Assembly (NCBI GenBank): GCA_910585635.1
Contig: CAJUFE010000026.1
Location: 1 to 55,834 of the forward strand
DNA length: 55,834 nt
Source of the DNA: an uncultured Lachnospiraceae bacterium
GTDB lineage: Bacteria; Bacillota; Clostridia; Lachnospirales; Lachnospiraceae
Direction of reading: 5' to 3'
The translations under genes were made by a program, and so were the position numbers. The notes beneath the pieces are model-generated. The model saw only the letters and a list, made by a program, of their open reading frames with translations, was not told the origin of the DNA and searched no databases. This document shows positions 42,657 to 50,979 of the stretch, piece by piece; the stretch's first letter is position 1, and every line of letters starts with the position of its first letter.

Positions 42657-43214
42657 ATGATGCCGGAGATCTCCCTGAATGTATTAGACGTGACGGAAAA
42701 TTCCACCCGGGCCGGGGCCAAGCTGGTAAGCCTCACGGTCGCGGCGGACCACGGGGCGGATACCCTCACCATCCGGATCGAGGATGACGGATGCGGGATG
42801 ACGCCGGAGCAGGTGGAGCAGGTGACCGATCCGTTCTTTACCACTAGGACGACCCGGAAGGTGGGGCTGGGGATCCCCTTTTATAAATATGCGGCGGAGA
42901 GTACGGGAGGGAGCTTCACCATCGATTCCCAGGTGGGGAAGGGGACCACGGTGACGGCGGTCTTTGGCCTGTCCCATATCGACCGGATGCCTTTGGGGGA
43001 TATCACCAGTACGGTACATACCTTGATCGTGTATCATCCGGGAACGGACTTTGTCTATACCTACCAGGTAGATGACCGGATGTTCGTCTTAGACACCAGG
43101 GAATTTAAGGAGATCTTAGGGGATGTCCCCTTTTCAGAACCGGAGGTCTCCCAGTATATCATGGAATTTTTGACAGAGAACAAAGCAGACGTGGACCAGG
43201 GCGTGGTGCTGTAA
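42657..43214 (+). CDS. GHKL ATP-binding protein in the hydrogenase operon
   Basis: A 185-residue histidine-kinase-type ATPase without a sensor or phosphoacceptor domain. The N-box is VLDVTENSTRAGAK, the G1-box DDGCGMTPEQ, and the G2-box KVGLGIPFYKYAAESTGGSF. The last 75 residues form an extra domain (YHPGTDFVYTYQVDDRMF). It starts 3 bases after the NuoE stop codon. The same kind of ATPase is encoded on the divergent operon, so ATP-dependent regulation of the hydrogenase is plausible but undescribed to my knowledge. Confidence 0.85.
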   Translation: MMPEISLNVLDVTENSTRAGAKLVSLTVAADHGADTLTIRIEDDGCGMTPEQVEQVTDPFFTTRTTRKVGLGIPFYKYAAESTGGSFTIDSQVGKGTTVTAVFGLSHIDRMPLGDITSTVHTLIVYHPGTDFVYTYQVDDRMFVLDTREFKEILGDVPFSEPEVSQYIMEFLTENKADVDQGVVL

Positions 43215-43278
43215 GGCGCCGGGCCGGGACGTATCCTGCGAGCATGCAGGAGCGGCGCCTGCGGAATAGGAGGACAAC

Positions 43279-43656
43279 ATGAAGACTCTTGCTGAATTAA
43301 AGGCGATCCGTGAAAAGATGCAGAACCAGGTGGGGCTGCGGGCGGAGGACCATGACCATATCCGGGTAGTGGTGGGGATGGCGACCTGCGGGATCGCCGC
43401 CGGCGCCAGACCGGTACTGACCAAGCTTTCCCAGGAGGTCCAGGAGAGAGGGCTGACCGATAAAGTGGCTGTGACCCAGACCGGCTGTATCGGCCTTTGC
43501 CAATATGAGCCGATCGTAGAGGTCATGGCTCCGGGCGAGCCTAAGGTGACCTACGTCCATATGGACCCGGAGAAGGCCGTGGAGATCGTAAACCGCCATC
43601 TGGTAGGCGGCCATGTGGTGGATGAGTATACCCTTGGCGCTACTGACATGAAATAA
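43279..43656 (+). CDS. Thioredoxin-like [2Fe-2S] ferredoxin domain protein
   Basis: A 125-residue single-domain ferredoxin with the thioredoxin-like [2Fe-2S] fold. Its cysteines are in VVGMATCGIAAGA and QTGCIGLCQYEP. The same kind of domain forms the N-terminus of the next gene product (HydB), so this gene is a free-standing partner. Such small genes are regular members of HydABC operons in Clostridia. AGGAGG precedes the ATG. Confidence 0.9.
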   Translation: MKTLAELKAIREKMQNQVGLRAEDHDHIRVVVGMATCGIAAGARPVLTKLSQEVQERGLTDKVAVTQTGCIGLCQYEPIVEVMAPGEPKVTYVHMDPEKAVEIVNRHLVGGHVVDEYTLGATDMK

Positions 43657-43671
43657 GGAGGAAGACGTATT

Positions 43672-45459
43672 ATGTATCGTTCACATGTACTGGTCTGCGG
43701 CGGAACCGGGTGTACCTCCTCCGGGAGTCCACAGATCATCGAGAGATTAAAAGAAGAGATCGCAAAACAAGGACTGCAGGATGAGGTGGCGGTGATCCAG
43801 ACCGGCTGCCATGGCCTGTGTGCATTAGGCCCCATCATGATCGTGTATCCGGATGCCAGCTTCTACTCCATGGTCAAGGTAGAGGATATCCCGGAGATCG
43901 TTTCGGAGCATCTGTTAAAGGGCCGTGTGGTCACCCGTCTCCTGTATGACGAGACGGTCACCGCAGGCGGCGTGAAGGCTTTAGTGGATACCGATTTCTA
44001 TAAGAAGCAGCACCGGATCGCCTTAAGGAACTGCGGCGTGATCAACCCGGAGGTGATCGACGAGTACATAGGTACCGGCGGCTACGAGGCCCTGGGCAAG
44101 GTATTGACCGAGATGACCCCGGACGATGTGATCAAGGTGCTCTTAGATTCCGGCCTGCGCGGAAGAGGCGGCGGCGGCTTCCCCACCGGCTTAAAGTGGA
44201 AGCTGGCCAAGCAGAACGAGGCGGATCAGAAGTATGTCTGCTGTAACGCCGACGAGGGCGACCCGGGCGCGTTCATGGACCGTTCCGTGTTAGAGGGCGA
44301 CCCCCATGTGGTCTTAGAGGCCATGGCGATCGCCGGTTACGCCATCGGAGCTAACCAGGGCTATATCTACGTCCGTGCCGAGTATCCGATCGCGGTGGAC
44401 CGTCTGAAGATCGCGATCGAGCAGGCCAGGGAGTATAACCTGTTAGGGAAGGATATCTTCGGCACCGGCTTTGATTTCGATATCGACTTACGGCTTGGGG
44501 CAGGCGCCTTCGTCTGCGGCGAGGAGACGGCTCTGATGACCTCCATCGAGGGCAAGAGAGGGGAGCCACGTCCCCGTCCTCCGTTCCCGGCACAAAAAGG
44601 GCTGTTCGGAAAGCCCACCATCTTAAATAACGTGGAGACCTACGCTAATATCCCCCAGATCATCCTGAACGGACCGGAATGGTTCGCGGCTATGGGTACG
44701 GAGAAGTCCAAGGGCACCAAGGTGTTCGCCTTAGGCGGCAAGATCCGCAATACCGGCCTGGTGGAGATCCCCATGGGCACCACCCTGCGGGAGGTGATCG
44801 AGGAGATCGGCGGCGGCATCCCTAACGGCAAGAAGTTCAAGGCGGCCCAGACCGGCGGTCCCTCCGGCGGATGTATCCCGGCTGAGCATTTTGATATCCC
44901 GATCGATTATGATAACCTGATCTCCATCGGCTCTATGATGGGCTCCGGCGGTCTGATCGTCATGGATGAAGACGACTGTATGGTGGATATCGCCAAGTTC
45001 TTCTTAGAGTTCACCGTGGAAGAATCCTGCGGTAAATGTACGCCCTGCCGGATCGGTACCCGGCGTATGCTGGAGATCCTGACCAAGATCACCAAGGGCC
45101 AGGCTACCATGGAGGATCTGGAGAAGCTGGAGGAGCTCTGCTACTACATCAAGGAGAACTCCCTCTGCGGTCTGGGACAGACGGCTCCCAACCCGGTGCT
45201 CTCTACGCTCCGCTATTTCCGCGACGAGTATGAGGCCCACATCAAGGAGAAGAGATGTCCTGCCGGCGTATGTAAATCCCTGCTGTCCTATGTCATCGAC
45301 CGTGACAAGTGCCGCGGATGTACGCTGTGCGCCAGGAACTGTCCGGCCGGCGCGATCATCGGCTCTGTCAAGAACCCGCATATCATCGATAAGGATAAAT
45401 GTATCAAGTGCGGCGCTTGTATGGAGAAATGTAAGTTCGGCGCGATCTACAAAAAATAA
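43672..45459 (+). CDS. hydB: NADH-dependent hydrogenase subunit (NuoF/HydB)
   Basis: A 595-residue flavoprotein. Residues 1-85 are a thioredoxin-like [2Fe-2S] domain (LVCGGTGCTSSG, QTGCHGLCALGP). FMN and NADH sites are GLRGRGGGGFPTGLKW and NADEGDPGAFMDR. The SLBB domain is followed by the ESCGKCTPCRIGTRRM [4Fe-4S] site and by two C-terminal [4Fe-4S] motifs, CRGCTLCARNCP and CIKCGACMEKC. This is the diaphorase subunit where electrons from NADH and ferredoxin meet in electron-confurcating hydrogenases. Confidence 0.95.
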   Translation: MYRSHVLVCGGTGCTSSGSPQIIERLKEEIAKQGLQDEVAVIQTGCHGLCALGPIMIVYPDASFYSMVKVEDIPEIVSEHLLKGRVVTRLLYDETVTAGGVKALVDTDFYKKQHRIALRNCGVINPEVIDEYIGTGGYEALGKVLTEMTPDDVIKVLLDSGLRGRGGGGFPTGLKWKLAKQNEADQKYVCCNADEGDPGAFMDRSVLEGDPHVVLEAMAIAGYAIGANQGYIYVRAEYPIAVDRLKIAIEQAREYNLLGKDIFGTGFDFDIDLRLGAGAFVCGEETALMTSIEGKRGEPRPRPPFPAQKGLFGKPTILNNVETYANIPQIILNGPEWFAAMGTEKSKGTKVFALGGKIRNTGLVEIPMGTTLREVIEEIGGGIPNGKKFKAAQTGGPSGGCIPAEHFDIPIDYDNLISIGSMMGSGGLIVMDEDDCMVDIAKFFLEFTVEESCGKCTPCRIGTRRMLEILTKITKGQATMEDLEKLEELCYYIKENSLCGLGQTAPNPVLSTLRYFRDEYEAHIKEKRCPAGVCKSLLSYVIDRDKCRGCTLCARNCPAGAIIGSVKNPHIIDKDKCIKCGACMEKCKFGAIYKK

Positions 45460-45474
45460 GGGAGGGAAGAACAA

Positions 45475-47217
45475 ATGGAGAATATCAACATCAAGATCAA
45501 CGGGATGGACGTATCGGCTCCCAAGGGTTCCACCATCCTGGAAGCAGCCAGACTGGCTCACATCGAGATCCCTACCCTGTGCTTTTTAAAGGAGATCAAT
45601 GAGATCGGGGCCTGCCGTGTCTGCGTGGTCGAGGTAAAAGGGGCCAGGAGCCTGGTGGCTTCCTGCGTCTATCCGATCAATGAGGGCATGGAGGTCTGGA
45701 CCAATACGCCGAAGGTGCTGGCATCCAGAAAGAAGACCGTCCAGCTGTTATTATCCAACCATGACCGGAAGTGTTTATCCTGCGTCCGCAGCGGCAATTG
45801 CGAGCTGCAGCAGCTGGCAAGAGAGCTGGGCGTAGAGGATGAGGGCTATTACGACGGCGACAGGACACCGTCCTGTATCGATGATTCCGCCGCCCACATG
45901 CTCCGGGATAATTCGAAATGTGTCCTGTGCCGCCGCTGCTCGGCAGTCTGTGAGCATGTCCAGGGCATCGGGGTGATCGGGGCTAATGAGAGAGGCTTCC
46001 GCACCAATATCGGCTCTGCCTTTGAGATGGGCTTAGGGGAGACCTCCTGTGTCTCCTGCGGACAGTGTATCGCGGTATGTCCTACCGGCGCGCTGACCGA
46101 GAAGTCCTGCATCGACGATGTGCTGGCGGCGATCAGTGACCCGGCAAAGCATGTGATCGTACAGACCGCCCCCGCGGTCCGGGCAGGCTTAGGCGAGGAA
46201 TTTGGCTATCCGATCGGCACCGATGTGGAGGGCAAGATGGCCGCCGCCTTGCGCCGGATCGGCTTTGACAAGGTATTTGATACCAACTTCAGCGCGGACT
46301 TAACGATCATGGAGGAGGCGCACGAGTTTTTACAGCGTGTGAAGAACAACGGCGTGCTGCCGCTGATCACCTCCTGCTCACCGGGCTGGGTGAAGTACTG
46401 TGAGCATTATTTCCCGGATATGACGGAGAACTTATCCTCCTGTAAGTCGCCCCAGCAGATGTTCGGCGCGATCGCCAAGAGCTACTATGCAGAGAAGGCC
46501 GGGATCGATCCCAAGGATATCGTATCCGTCTCTGTGATGCCCTGTACGGCGAAGAAGTTCGAGATCGGACGTCCCGACCAGGACGGGGCGGGCTACCCGG
46601 ATGTGGACTATTCCATGACCACCAGAGAGCTGGCCAGGATGATCAAGAAGGTGGGCCTTAAGTTCACCGAGCTCCCGGATGAGAAGTTTGACGAGCCCCT
46701 AGGCCTTGGCACCGGCGCGGCCGTGATCTTCGGCGCCACCGGCGGCGTTATGGAGGCGGCCCTTAGGACCGCGGTGGAATCCTTGACCGGGGAAGAGCTG
46801 CCCAGCGTGGACTTTACCGAGGTGCGCGGCACCCAGGGCATCAAGGAAGCCACCTACCATGTGGCGGGTATGGATGTGAAGGTAGCGGTAGCCTCCGGCC
46901 TGGGTAATGCCAGGAAGCTTTTAAATATGGTGAAGAACGGGGAGGCGGACTACCACTTCATCGAGATCATGGGATGTCCCGGCGGCTGTGTCAACGGCGG
47001 CGGACAGCCCCAGCAGCCAGGCCATGTGCGCAATACCACCGATATCCGTGGACTGCGGGCCAAGGTGCTCTACGATATCGATAAGGATAACCCGATCCGC
47101 AAGTCCCACGAGAACCCGGCGATCAAGGAGCTGTACGCTACCTATCTGGGCGAGCCGGGGAGCAAGAAGGCGCACCATCTGCTGCATACCACCTATGTGA
47201 AGAGGAGCGTGAACTAA
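45475..47217 (+). CDS. hydA: [FeFe]-hydrogenase catalytic subunit (HydA, group A)
   Basis: A 580-residue hydrogenase. The N-terminus has a [2Fe-2S] domain (GACRVC, SLVASCVYPI), the KCLSCVRSGNCELQQLA cluster, then two [4Fe-4S] motifs (CVLCRRCSAVC and CVSCGQCIAVCP). The H-cluster loops are TSCSPGWV, MPCTAKK and EIMGCPGGCVNGGG. The C-terminal small-subunit-like extension (AIKELYATYLGEPGSKKAHHLLH) is present. It completes the NuoE-ATPase-ferredoxin-HydB-HydA operon. The first loop has Ser in place of the second Cys of the common TSCCPGW form. A strong terminator follows. Confidence 0.94.
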   Translation: MENINIKINGMDVSAPKGSTILEAARLAHIEIPTLCFLKEINEIGACRVCVVEVKGARSLVASCVYPINEGMEVWTNTPKVLASRKKTVQLLLSNHDRKCLSCVRSGNCELQQLARELGVEDEGYYDGDRTPSCIDDSAAHMLRDNSKCVLCRRCSAVCEHVQGIGVIGANERGFRTNIGSAFEMGLGETSCVSCGQCIAVCPTGALTEKSCIDDVLAAISDPAKHVIVQTAPAVRAGLGEEFGYPIGTDVEGKMAAALRRIGFDKVFDTNFSADLTIMEEAHEFLQRVKNNGVLPLITSCSPGWVKYCEHYFPDMTENLSSCKSPQQMFGAIAKSYYAEKAGIDPKDIVSVSVMPCTAKKFEIGRPDQDGAGYPDVDYSMTTRELARMIKKVGLKFTELPDEKFDEPLGLGTGAAVIFGATGGVMEAALRTAVESLTGEELPSVDFTEVRGTQGIKEATYHVAGMDVKVAVASGLGNARKLLNMVKNGEADYHFIEIMGCPGGCVNGGGQPQQPGHVRNTTDIRGLRAKVLYDIDKDNPIRKSHENPAIKELYATYLGEPGSKKAHHLLHTTYVKRSVN

Positions 47218-47330
47218 GAAAGGCCTGTGGGCCGAACGGAGGACTGGACGGTCTGGTCGGAAGGCGGTCTGATGGATAGAAGGACGGACCGGAGGGCCAG
47301 ATGGATCAGATATACAGATGAGAAAGTGAG

Positions 47331-47370
47331 CGGGGCGGAGCCATGAGAGACGGGCTCCGCCCTGTTTTTT
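47331..47370 (+). terminator. Terminator of the hydrogenase operon
   Basis: GGGCGGAGCC (47333-47342) pairs with GGCTCCGCCC (47353-47362), followed by a run of six T at 47365-47370. Confidence 0.92.
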
Positions 47371-47389
47371 GTGGACCTGCCGAGTGATC

Positions 47390-47606
47390 TTTCATACCCA
47401 CGCCAACTAAAGTAGCTCTGTCAGGGGGATATCACATAAGGAAACCCTAAAGGGGCGCCGGTCCTTGGCGAGGTCCCTCACGAGCCTAGTACCGCTGCGC
47501 CCCGACCGGAGCGAGAGCGCGTTTTCGTTGTGATATCCCCCTGACAGAGCGGACCCTTGGCCAACCTGTGAAAAGTAACCCCCTTGGCCTACCTGTAAAA
47601 AGTAAC
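47390..47606. repeat. Large inverted-repeat element, copy B (about 217 bp)
   Basis: Begins TTTCATACCCACGCC, contains a perfect 21-base inverted repeat (47415-47435 with 47530-47550) around a 94-base loop, and ends with GGACCCTTGGCCAACCTGTG and GAAAAGTAAC; a second partial end (CTTGGCCTACCTGTAAAAAG) directly follows. The loop holds CCTAGTACCG and GGAGCGAGAGCGCG, whose complements also occur in the copy at the window end. It lies between the hydrogenase terminator and the DUF4869-type gene. Confidence 0.85.
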
Positions 47607-47625
47607 GTATGCGTATCCTCGCTTT

Positions 47626-47657
47626 TTGTGTATACATATGTTATACTGGATACACAA
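47626..47657 (+). promoter_or_regulatory. Extended -10 promoter with flanking inverted repeat
   Basis: TG-T-TATACT (47639-47647) is an extended -10 box. It lies within an 8-base perfect inverted repeat, TTGTGTAT (47626-47633) and ATACACAA (47650-47657), the sort of operator expected for an autoregulated toxin-antitoxin-like gene. The AAGGAGG ribosome site starts in the second arm. Confidence 0.6.
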
Positions 47658-47671
47658 GGAGGACATAAAGG

Positions 47672-48121
47672 ATGCTGAAGATCATTTTTGGAGATGTGGA
47701 AAACGCGGTCTACCACCCCCCTACGTATTTTGATAATCGCTATGAAGACGGATGGATCACGGATCCTTTAACGGTCACCATGATCAAGGATATCGACAAG
47801 TCGGATGTGATCGGTACACATCTGATCCAAAGCCCAGTGTTGGGGCCGATCGCGACCAAAGAGATCTCTGGCGGTGTCAAGACCTTGATCTTGATGGCAT
47901 TTGACAGGAGTGGGAAGATCTTTAACGCTTCGGCCTGCGGGGATAATTGTGTGCCATGGATCGTGGAACTTGGCAGGAGGGAGGATCTGACCATCAACCT
48001 GCACCATGTGATGGATTTTAGCTCTGTGCCGGTGTTTGAGGCGGTCATGCTCAATACGGGAGCGGTGGTCCACAGCTACGGAGAGTATCTGGAGGAAGCT
48101 TTGAAGATAAAGGAGCGTTAA
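47672..48121 (+). CDS. DUF4869-like protein
   Basis: A 149-residue soluble protein of a family whose function I do not know (the sequence looks like DUF4869). The conserved stretch is WITDPLTVTMIKDIDKSDVIG and GGVKTLILMAFD, both near the N-terminal half. Family members are usually encoded next to a P-loop ATPase, and a remnant of one follows here with a 3-base gap. The gene is AT-richer than its neighbours and stands behind an operator-like promoter. AAGGAGG lies 8 bases before the ATG. Links to mobile or defence modules are inferred from this context. Confidence 0.7.
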   Translation: MLKIIFGDVENAVYHPPTYFDNRYEDGWITDPLTVTMIKDIDKSDVIGTHLIQSPVLGPIATKEISGGVKTLILMAFDRSGKIFNASACGDNCVPWIVELGRREDLTINLHHVMDFSSVPVFEAVMLNTGAVVHSYGEYLEEALKIKER

Positions 48122-48124
48122 TTG

Positions 48125-48301
48125 ATGAAGGGGAGATACCATATCGTCGTACAGAACAATAAGCTCCGCTATGAACTGGATATCCGGCGAAATATCACGA
48201 TCATCCGGGGAGACAGCGCTACGGGGAAGACGAAGCTGATCCAGCTCCTGGAAGACGGCAAACACAGCATGATTGACAAACCAGGCGGTCCGGTGTTATG
48301 A
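48125..48301 (+). pseudogene. Truncated P-loop ATPase partner of the DUF4869-like gene
   Basis: A 58-codon frame, MKGRYHIVVQNNKLRYEL and onward, that begins as a P-loop ATPase with Walker A RGDSATGKTKL at residues 28-38, then stops shortly after, at GGPVL. Everything after the P-loop (Walker B and the C-terminal domains) is missing. It starts 3 bases after the DUF4869-like stop codon. The end was probably lost by deletion that fused it to the leader of the following gene. Too short to act as an ATPase. Confidence 0.7.
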
Positions 48302-48325
48302 TGTGGAAAAGCAGGACAGAAAAAT

Positions 48326-48374
48326 AAGGAGGTTTTAAGGGCCCAGGCTTACACAGGCCCTTACTTTTATGACA
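48326..48374 (+). promoter_or_regulatory. Ribosome site separated from its start codon by a hairpin
   Basis: AAGGAGG (48326-48332) is 41 bases before the ATG of the ABC-class ATPase. Between them TAAGGGCC (48336-48343) pairs perfectly with GGCCCTTA (48356-48363) around a 12-base loop. Folding would bring the ribosome site to about 13 bases from the start. This may be a structured-spacer initiation site, or a rare leftover of the adjacent deletion. Confidence 0.5.
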
Positions 48375-50245
48375 TGAAGCGAGCAGAAGAGTTAAGACGT
48401 TTATTGGAGTCGATCGACCGCAGGAGCTACCCGGCTTACAAGTCGGCCCAGGGGGCCTATGATATGGGCGGGTTCGTGCTGTCGATCGACCATGTGCAGG
48501 GGGACCCATTCGCGGCGCCCTCCAAGGTCAGTGTGACGGTATCCCATCAGCGGGGCGGCTATCCGGCGGGGCTTTTTGATACGCCCTGGAAGAAGCGGGC
48601 CCTGGAGGACTATCTGGTGCGGCAGTTCGGGAAGGAGATCGCCCGGTTTAATTTTAAGGCCAGAGGATCGGGCAAGAGCGGCCTGATCGCGATCAGTAAT
48701 CCGGGGCCGGAGATCCTTTCCCGGACCGCCTGTGAATGCGGAAAAAATGGGATCACGGCTCGGTTCGAGGTGGGCTTCCCGGCCCACGGGCGGACGATCG
48801 ATTCCGGGGAGCTGATCAGGATCCTCTTCGACTTCCTGCCCCGATGTGTGAAAAACGTGTTCTTCTATAAGAACCGGGATCCCAAGGAGGTGCAGGCCGT
48901 GGCCGATCTGTCTGAAGACCAGCACTTCATCCGGGAGGAGCTAAAGCGGCTGGGGCTGGTGGCCTTTATCGCCGACGGGGCGGTGCTGGCCAGAGAGAGC
49001 GGGGTGTCCAGCCGCCCGATGAAGGGCTGTGTTCCCTTCCTGTCCCCGGAGAGTTTAAAAGTGACCTTAAAGCTGCCTCACAAGGGCCAGATCTCCGGCA
49101 TGGGGATAAAGAAGGGGATCACCCTGATCGTGGGCGGAGGCTACCACGGGAAATCCACCCTTTTGAAAGCCCTGGAGCTGGGCGTGTACGACCATATCGC
49201 CGGGGACGGAAGGGAGTATGTGATCACCGACGATACGGCGGTGAAGCTGCGGGCTGAGGACGGGCGGAGCATCAATAACGTGGATATCTCCCTGTTCATC
49301 AACGATCTGCCCAACCGGAAGGATACCAAGAGCTTTTCCACCCCCGACGCCAGCGGCAGCACCTCTCAGGCGGCGGCGGTGATCGAGGGCTGGGAGGCCG
49401 GGGCAAAAGCCTTCCTGATCGACGAGGATACCTCGGCCACCAACTTTATGCTGCGGGACGAGCTGATGCAGCAGATCATCAGCCGGGATAAGGAGCCGAT
49501 CACGCCCTTCATCGAGCGGGCCAGGGATCTGTATGAGAAGGCCGGGATATCTACGGTGATGGTGGCGGGCAGCTCGGGCGCGTATTTCTATATCGCGGAC
49601 ACGATCGTCCAGATGGACTGCTATCGGCCCTTCGATATCACGGAACGGACCAAGGCGGCCTGCTCCCGGTTCGGGGAGGACCCCACCGCGGACGCGCCGG
49701 GCTTTAAACTGCCCGCAGAAGGCCGGAAGCTGCTGACTGGCGGCGCGGGCGGCGGTGCCAGCGGTCGCGGCAGAGGAGGAAGCTGGGGCGAGGCCGGACG
49801 CGGAGAAAGCGGCAGCGGCGGTGCTGGCCGGGAGGACGTCGGCCAGGGATATGGCGGCAACGGTGGCTATGGCCGAGGAGATGGTGGCAGCGGCGGCTAT
49901 GGCCGGGGAGACGGCGGTCGCGGCGGCCGGGGCCGGGATGACCGGATCAAGACCAAGACCCACGGGAAGGATACCCTCCAGGTAGGCCGGGAGGAGGTGG
50001 ACCTGCGCTTCGTGGAGCAGCTGATCCACAATGAGCAGACGGCGGCCCTTGCCCAGATCGTCCGCTACTGTGTGGAAAAGCAGCTGTTCGCCCGCTACAG
50101 TGTCAGGCAGATCGTGGATATCGTTATGGGCGAGATCGACCGGGGAGGCCTGCCTGCGGTCAGCGACTCCTCCTACGCGGCCATGGGCCTGTGCATGCCC
50201 AGACGGCAGGAGATCTTTGCCTGTCTGGACCGGTACCGGGGGTGA
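48374..50245 (+). CDS. ABC-class predicted ATPase with RG-rich insert
   Basis: A 623-residue protein of the ABC_ATPase family (PF09818 type). The N-terminus is KRAEELRRLLESIDRRSYPAYK, with a Walker A of the form GGGYHGKSTLL near residue 255, Walker B and signature-like regions IDEDTSATNFMLRDE and VMVAGSSGAYFYIAD. About residues 455-524 form a Gly/Arg/Ser-rich low-complexity insert with repeated GRGRGG, GGYGRGDGG and RGGRGR motifs before the C-terminal helical domain. Function of the family is not established. ATG at 48374 gives full family homology. Reading through the AT-rich upstream remnant does not extend it. Confidence 0.87.
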   Translation: MKRAEELRRLLESIDRRSYPAYKSAQGAYDMGGFVLSIDHVQGDPFAAPSKVSVTVSHQRGGYPAGLFDTPWKKRALEDYLVRQFGKEIARFNFKARGSGKSGLIAISNPGPEILSRTACECGKNGITARFEVGFPAHGRTIDSGELIRILFDFLPRCVKNVFFYKNRDPKEVQAVADLSEDQHFIREELKRLGLVAFIADGAVLARESGVSSRPMKGCVPFLSPESLKVTLKLPHKGQISGMGIKKGITLIVGGGYHGKSTLLKALELGVYDHIAGDGREYVITDDTAVKLRAEDGRSINNVDISLFINDLPNRKDTKSFSTPDASGSTSQAAAVIEGWEAGAKAFLIDEDTSATNFMLRDELMQQIISRDKEPITPFIERARDLYEKAGISTVMVAGSSGAYFYIADTIVQMDCYRPFDITERTKAACSRFGEDPTADAPGFKLPAEGRKLLTGGAGGGASGRGRGGSWGEAGRGESGSGGAGREDVGQGYGGNGGYGRGDGGSGGYGRGDGGRGGRGRDDRIKTKTHGKDTLQVGREEVDLRFVEQLIHNEQTAALAQIVRYCVEKQLFARYSVRQIVDIVMGEIDRGGLPAVSDSSYAAMGLCMPRRQEIFACLDRYRG

Positions 50246-50377
50246 AGTACGAGATGTGGTCATGTTCGATCAAGAGACCATATCTGGCGCGTCCCTGGAA
50301 AATGCGGCATCATCTGTGGGACAGACTTTCAAGATAGCGGCTACGGGACGATAAAAAGAAAGAAACGTAGTAAAAAT

Positions 50378-50423
50378 AAAAAAAGCCATCCGGTGTGGAT
50401 CGCTCCACACCTGGATGGCTTTT
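50378..50423. terminator. Bidirectional terminator between the ABC ATPase and rplL
   Basis: AAAAGCCATCC and GGTGTGGA pair with TCCACACC and GGATGGCTTTT around a TCGC loop, one mismatch apart. A-run on one side and T-run on the other serve both strands. Confidence 0.92.
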
Positions 50424-50481
50424 GTATCGTTATGTTCATTCTCGAAAAGAACACTCTCTGGGCGTGCGTCCGCGGTCGATC

Positions 50482-50853
50482 TTACTTTAAGGTGACCTTT
50501 GCGCCTTCGCCCTCTAACTTGGTCTTGATGCCCTCGGCCTCTTCCTTGGAGACAGCAGCCTTCACAACCTTCGGAGCGCCGTCTACCACATCCTTGGCTT
50601 CCTTTAAACCTAAGCCGGTGACTTCGCGGACCACCTTGATGACCTTGACCTTGTTGGGGCCGACCTCGGTCAGCTCTACGTCGAACTCGGTCTTCTCCTC
50701 AGCTGCCTCAGCCGGGCCAGCTGCCGCTACCACCACACCTGCAGCTGCGGATACGCCGAACTCTTCCTCACATGCCTTTACCAGATCGTTCAGTTCTAAT
50801 ACGGATAATTCCTTGATCGCTTCGATAAACTCAGCAGTCGTTAACTTTGCCAT
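50482..50853 (-). CDS. rplL: 50S ribosomal protein L7/L12
   Basis: A 123-residue acidic stalk protein, present in several copies per ribosome, that recruits translation factors. The N-terminal dimerisation helix, TTAEFIEAIKELSVLELNDL, is followed by the Ala-rich hinge (GVVVAAAGPAEAAEE) and the C-terminal domain with KVIKVVREVTGLGLKEAKDV. The start is the ATG before AKLTTAEF, with AGGAGG upstream; the frame is open 26 codons further without support. It follows rplJ by 126 bases. Its convergent terminator is shared with the ABC-class ATPase. Confidence 0.97.
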   Translation of the reverse strand: MAKLTTAEFIEAIKELSVLELNDLVKACEEEFGVSAAAGVVVAAAGPAEAAEEKTEFDVELTEVGPNKVKVIKVVREVTGLGLKEAKDVVDGAPKVVKAAVSKEEAEGIKTKLEGEGAKVTLK

Positions 50854-50979
50854 TTTTATTTCCTCCTGTTCATGATATTGGTTTCCTAAAGGGCTGTTGT
50901 GTTCCGGCCCCATCACGGGCAAAGATCCCATACACGCCTATACGTCCGGGGCGATACGGTCTTTGCATGTCTTCTTGGA

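Noticed and set aside
50263..50354. 30-codon frame MFDQETISGASLENAASS after the ABC-class ATPase
   Set aside because: It looks protein-like but has no ribosome site and matches no family I know; too short to support.
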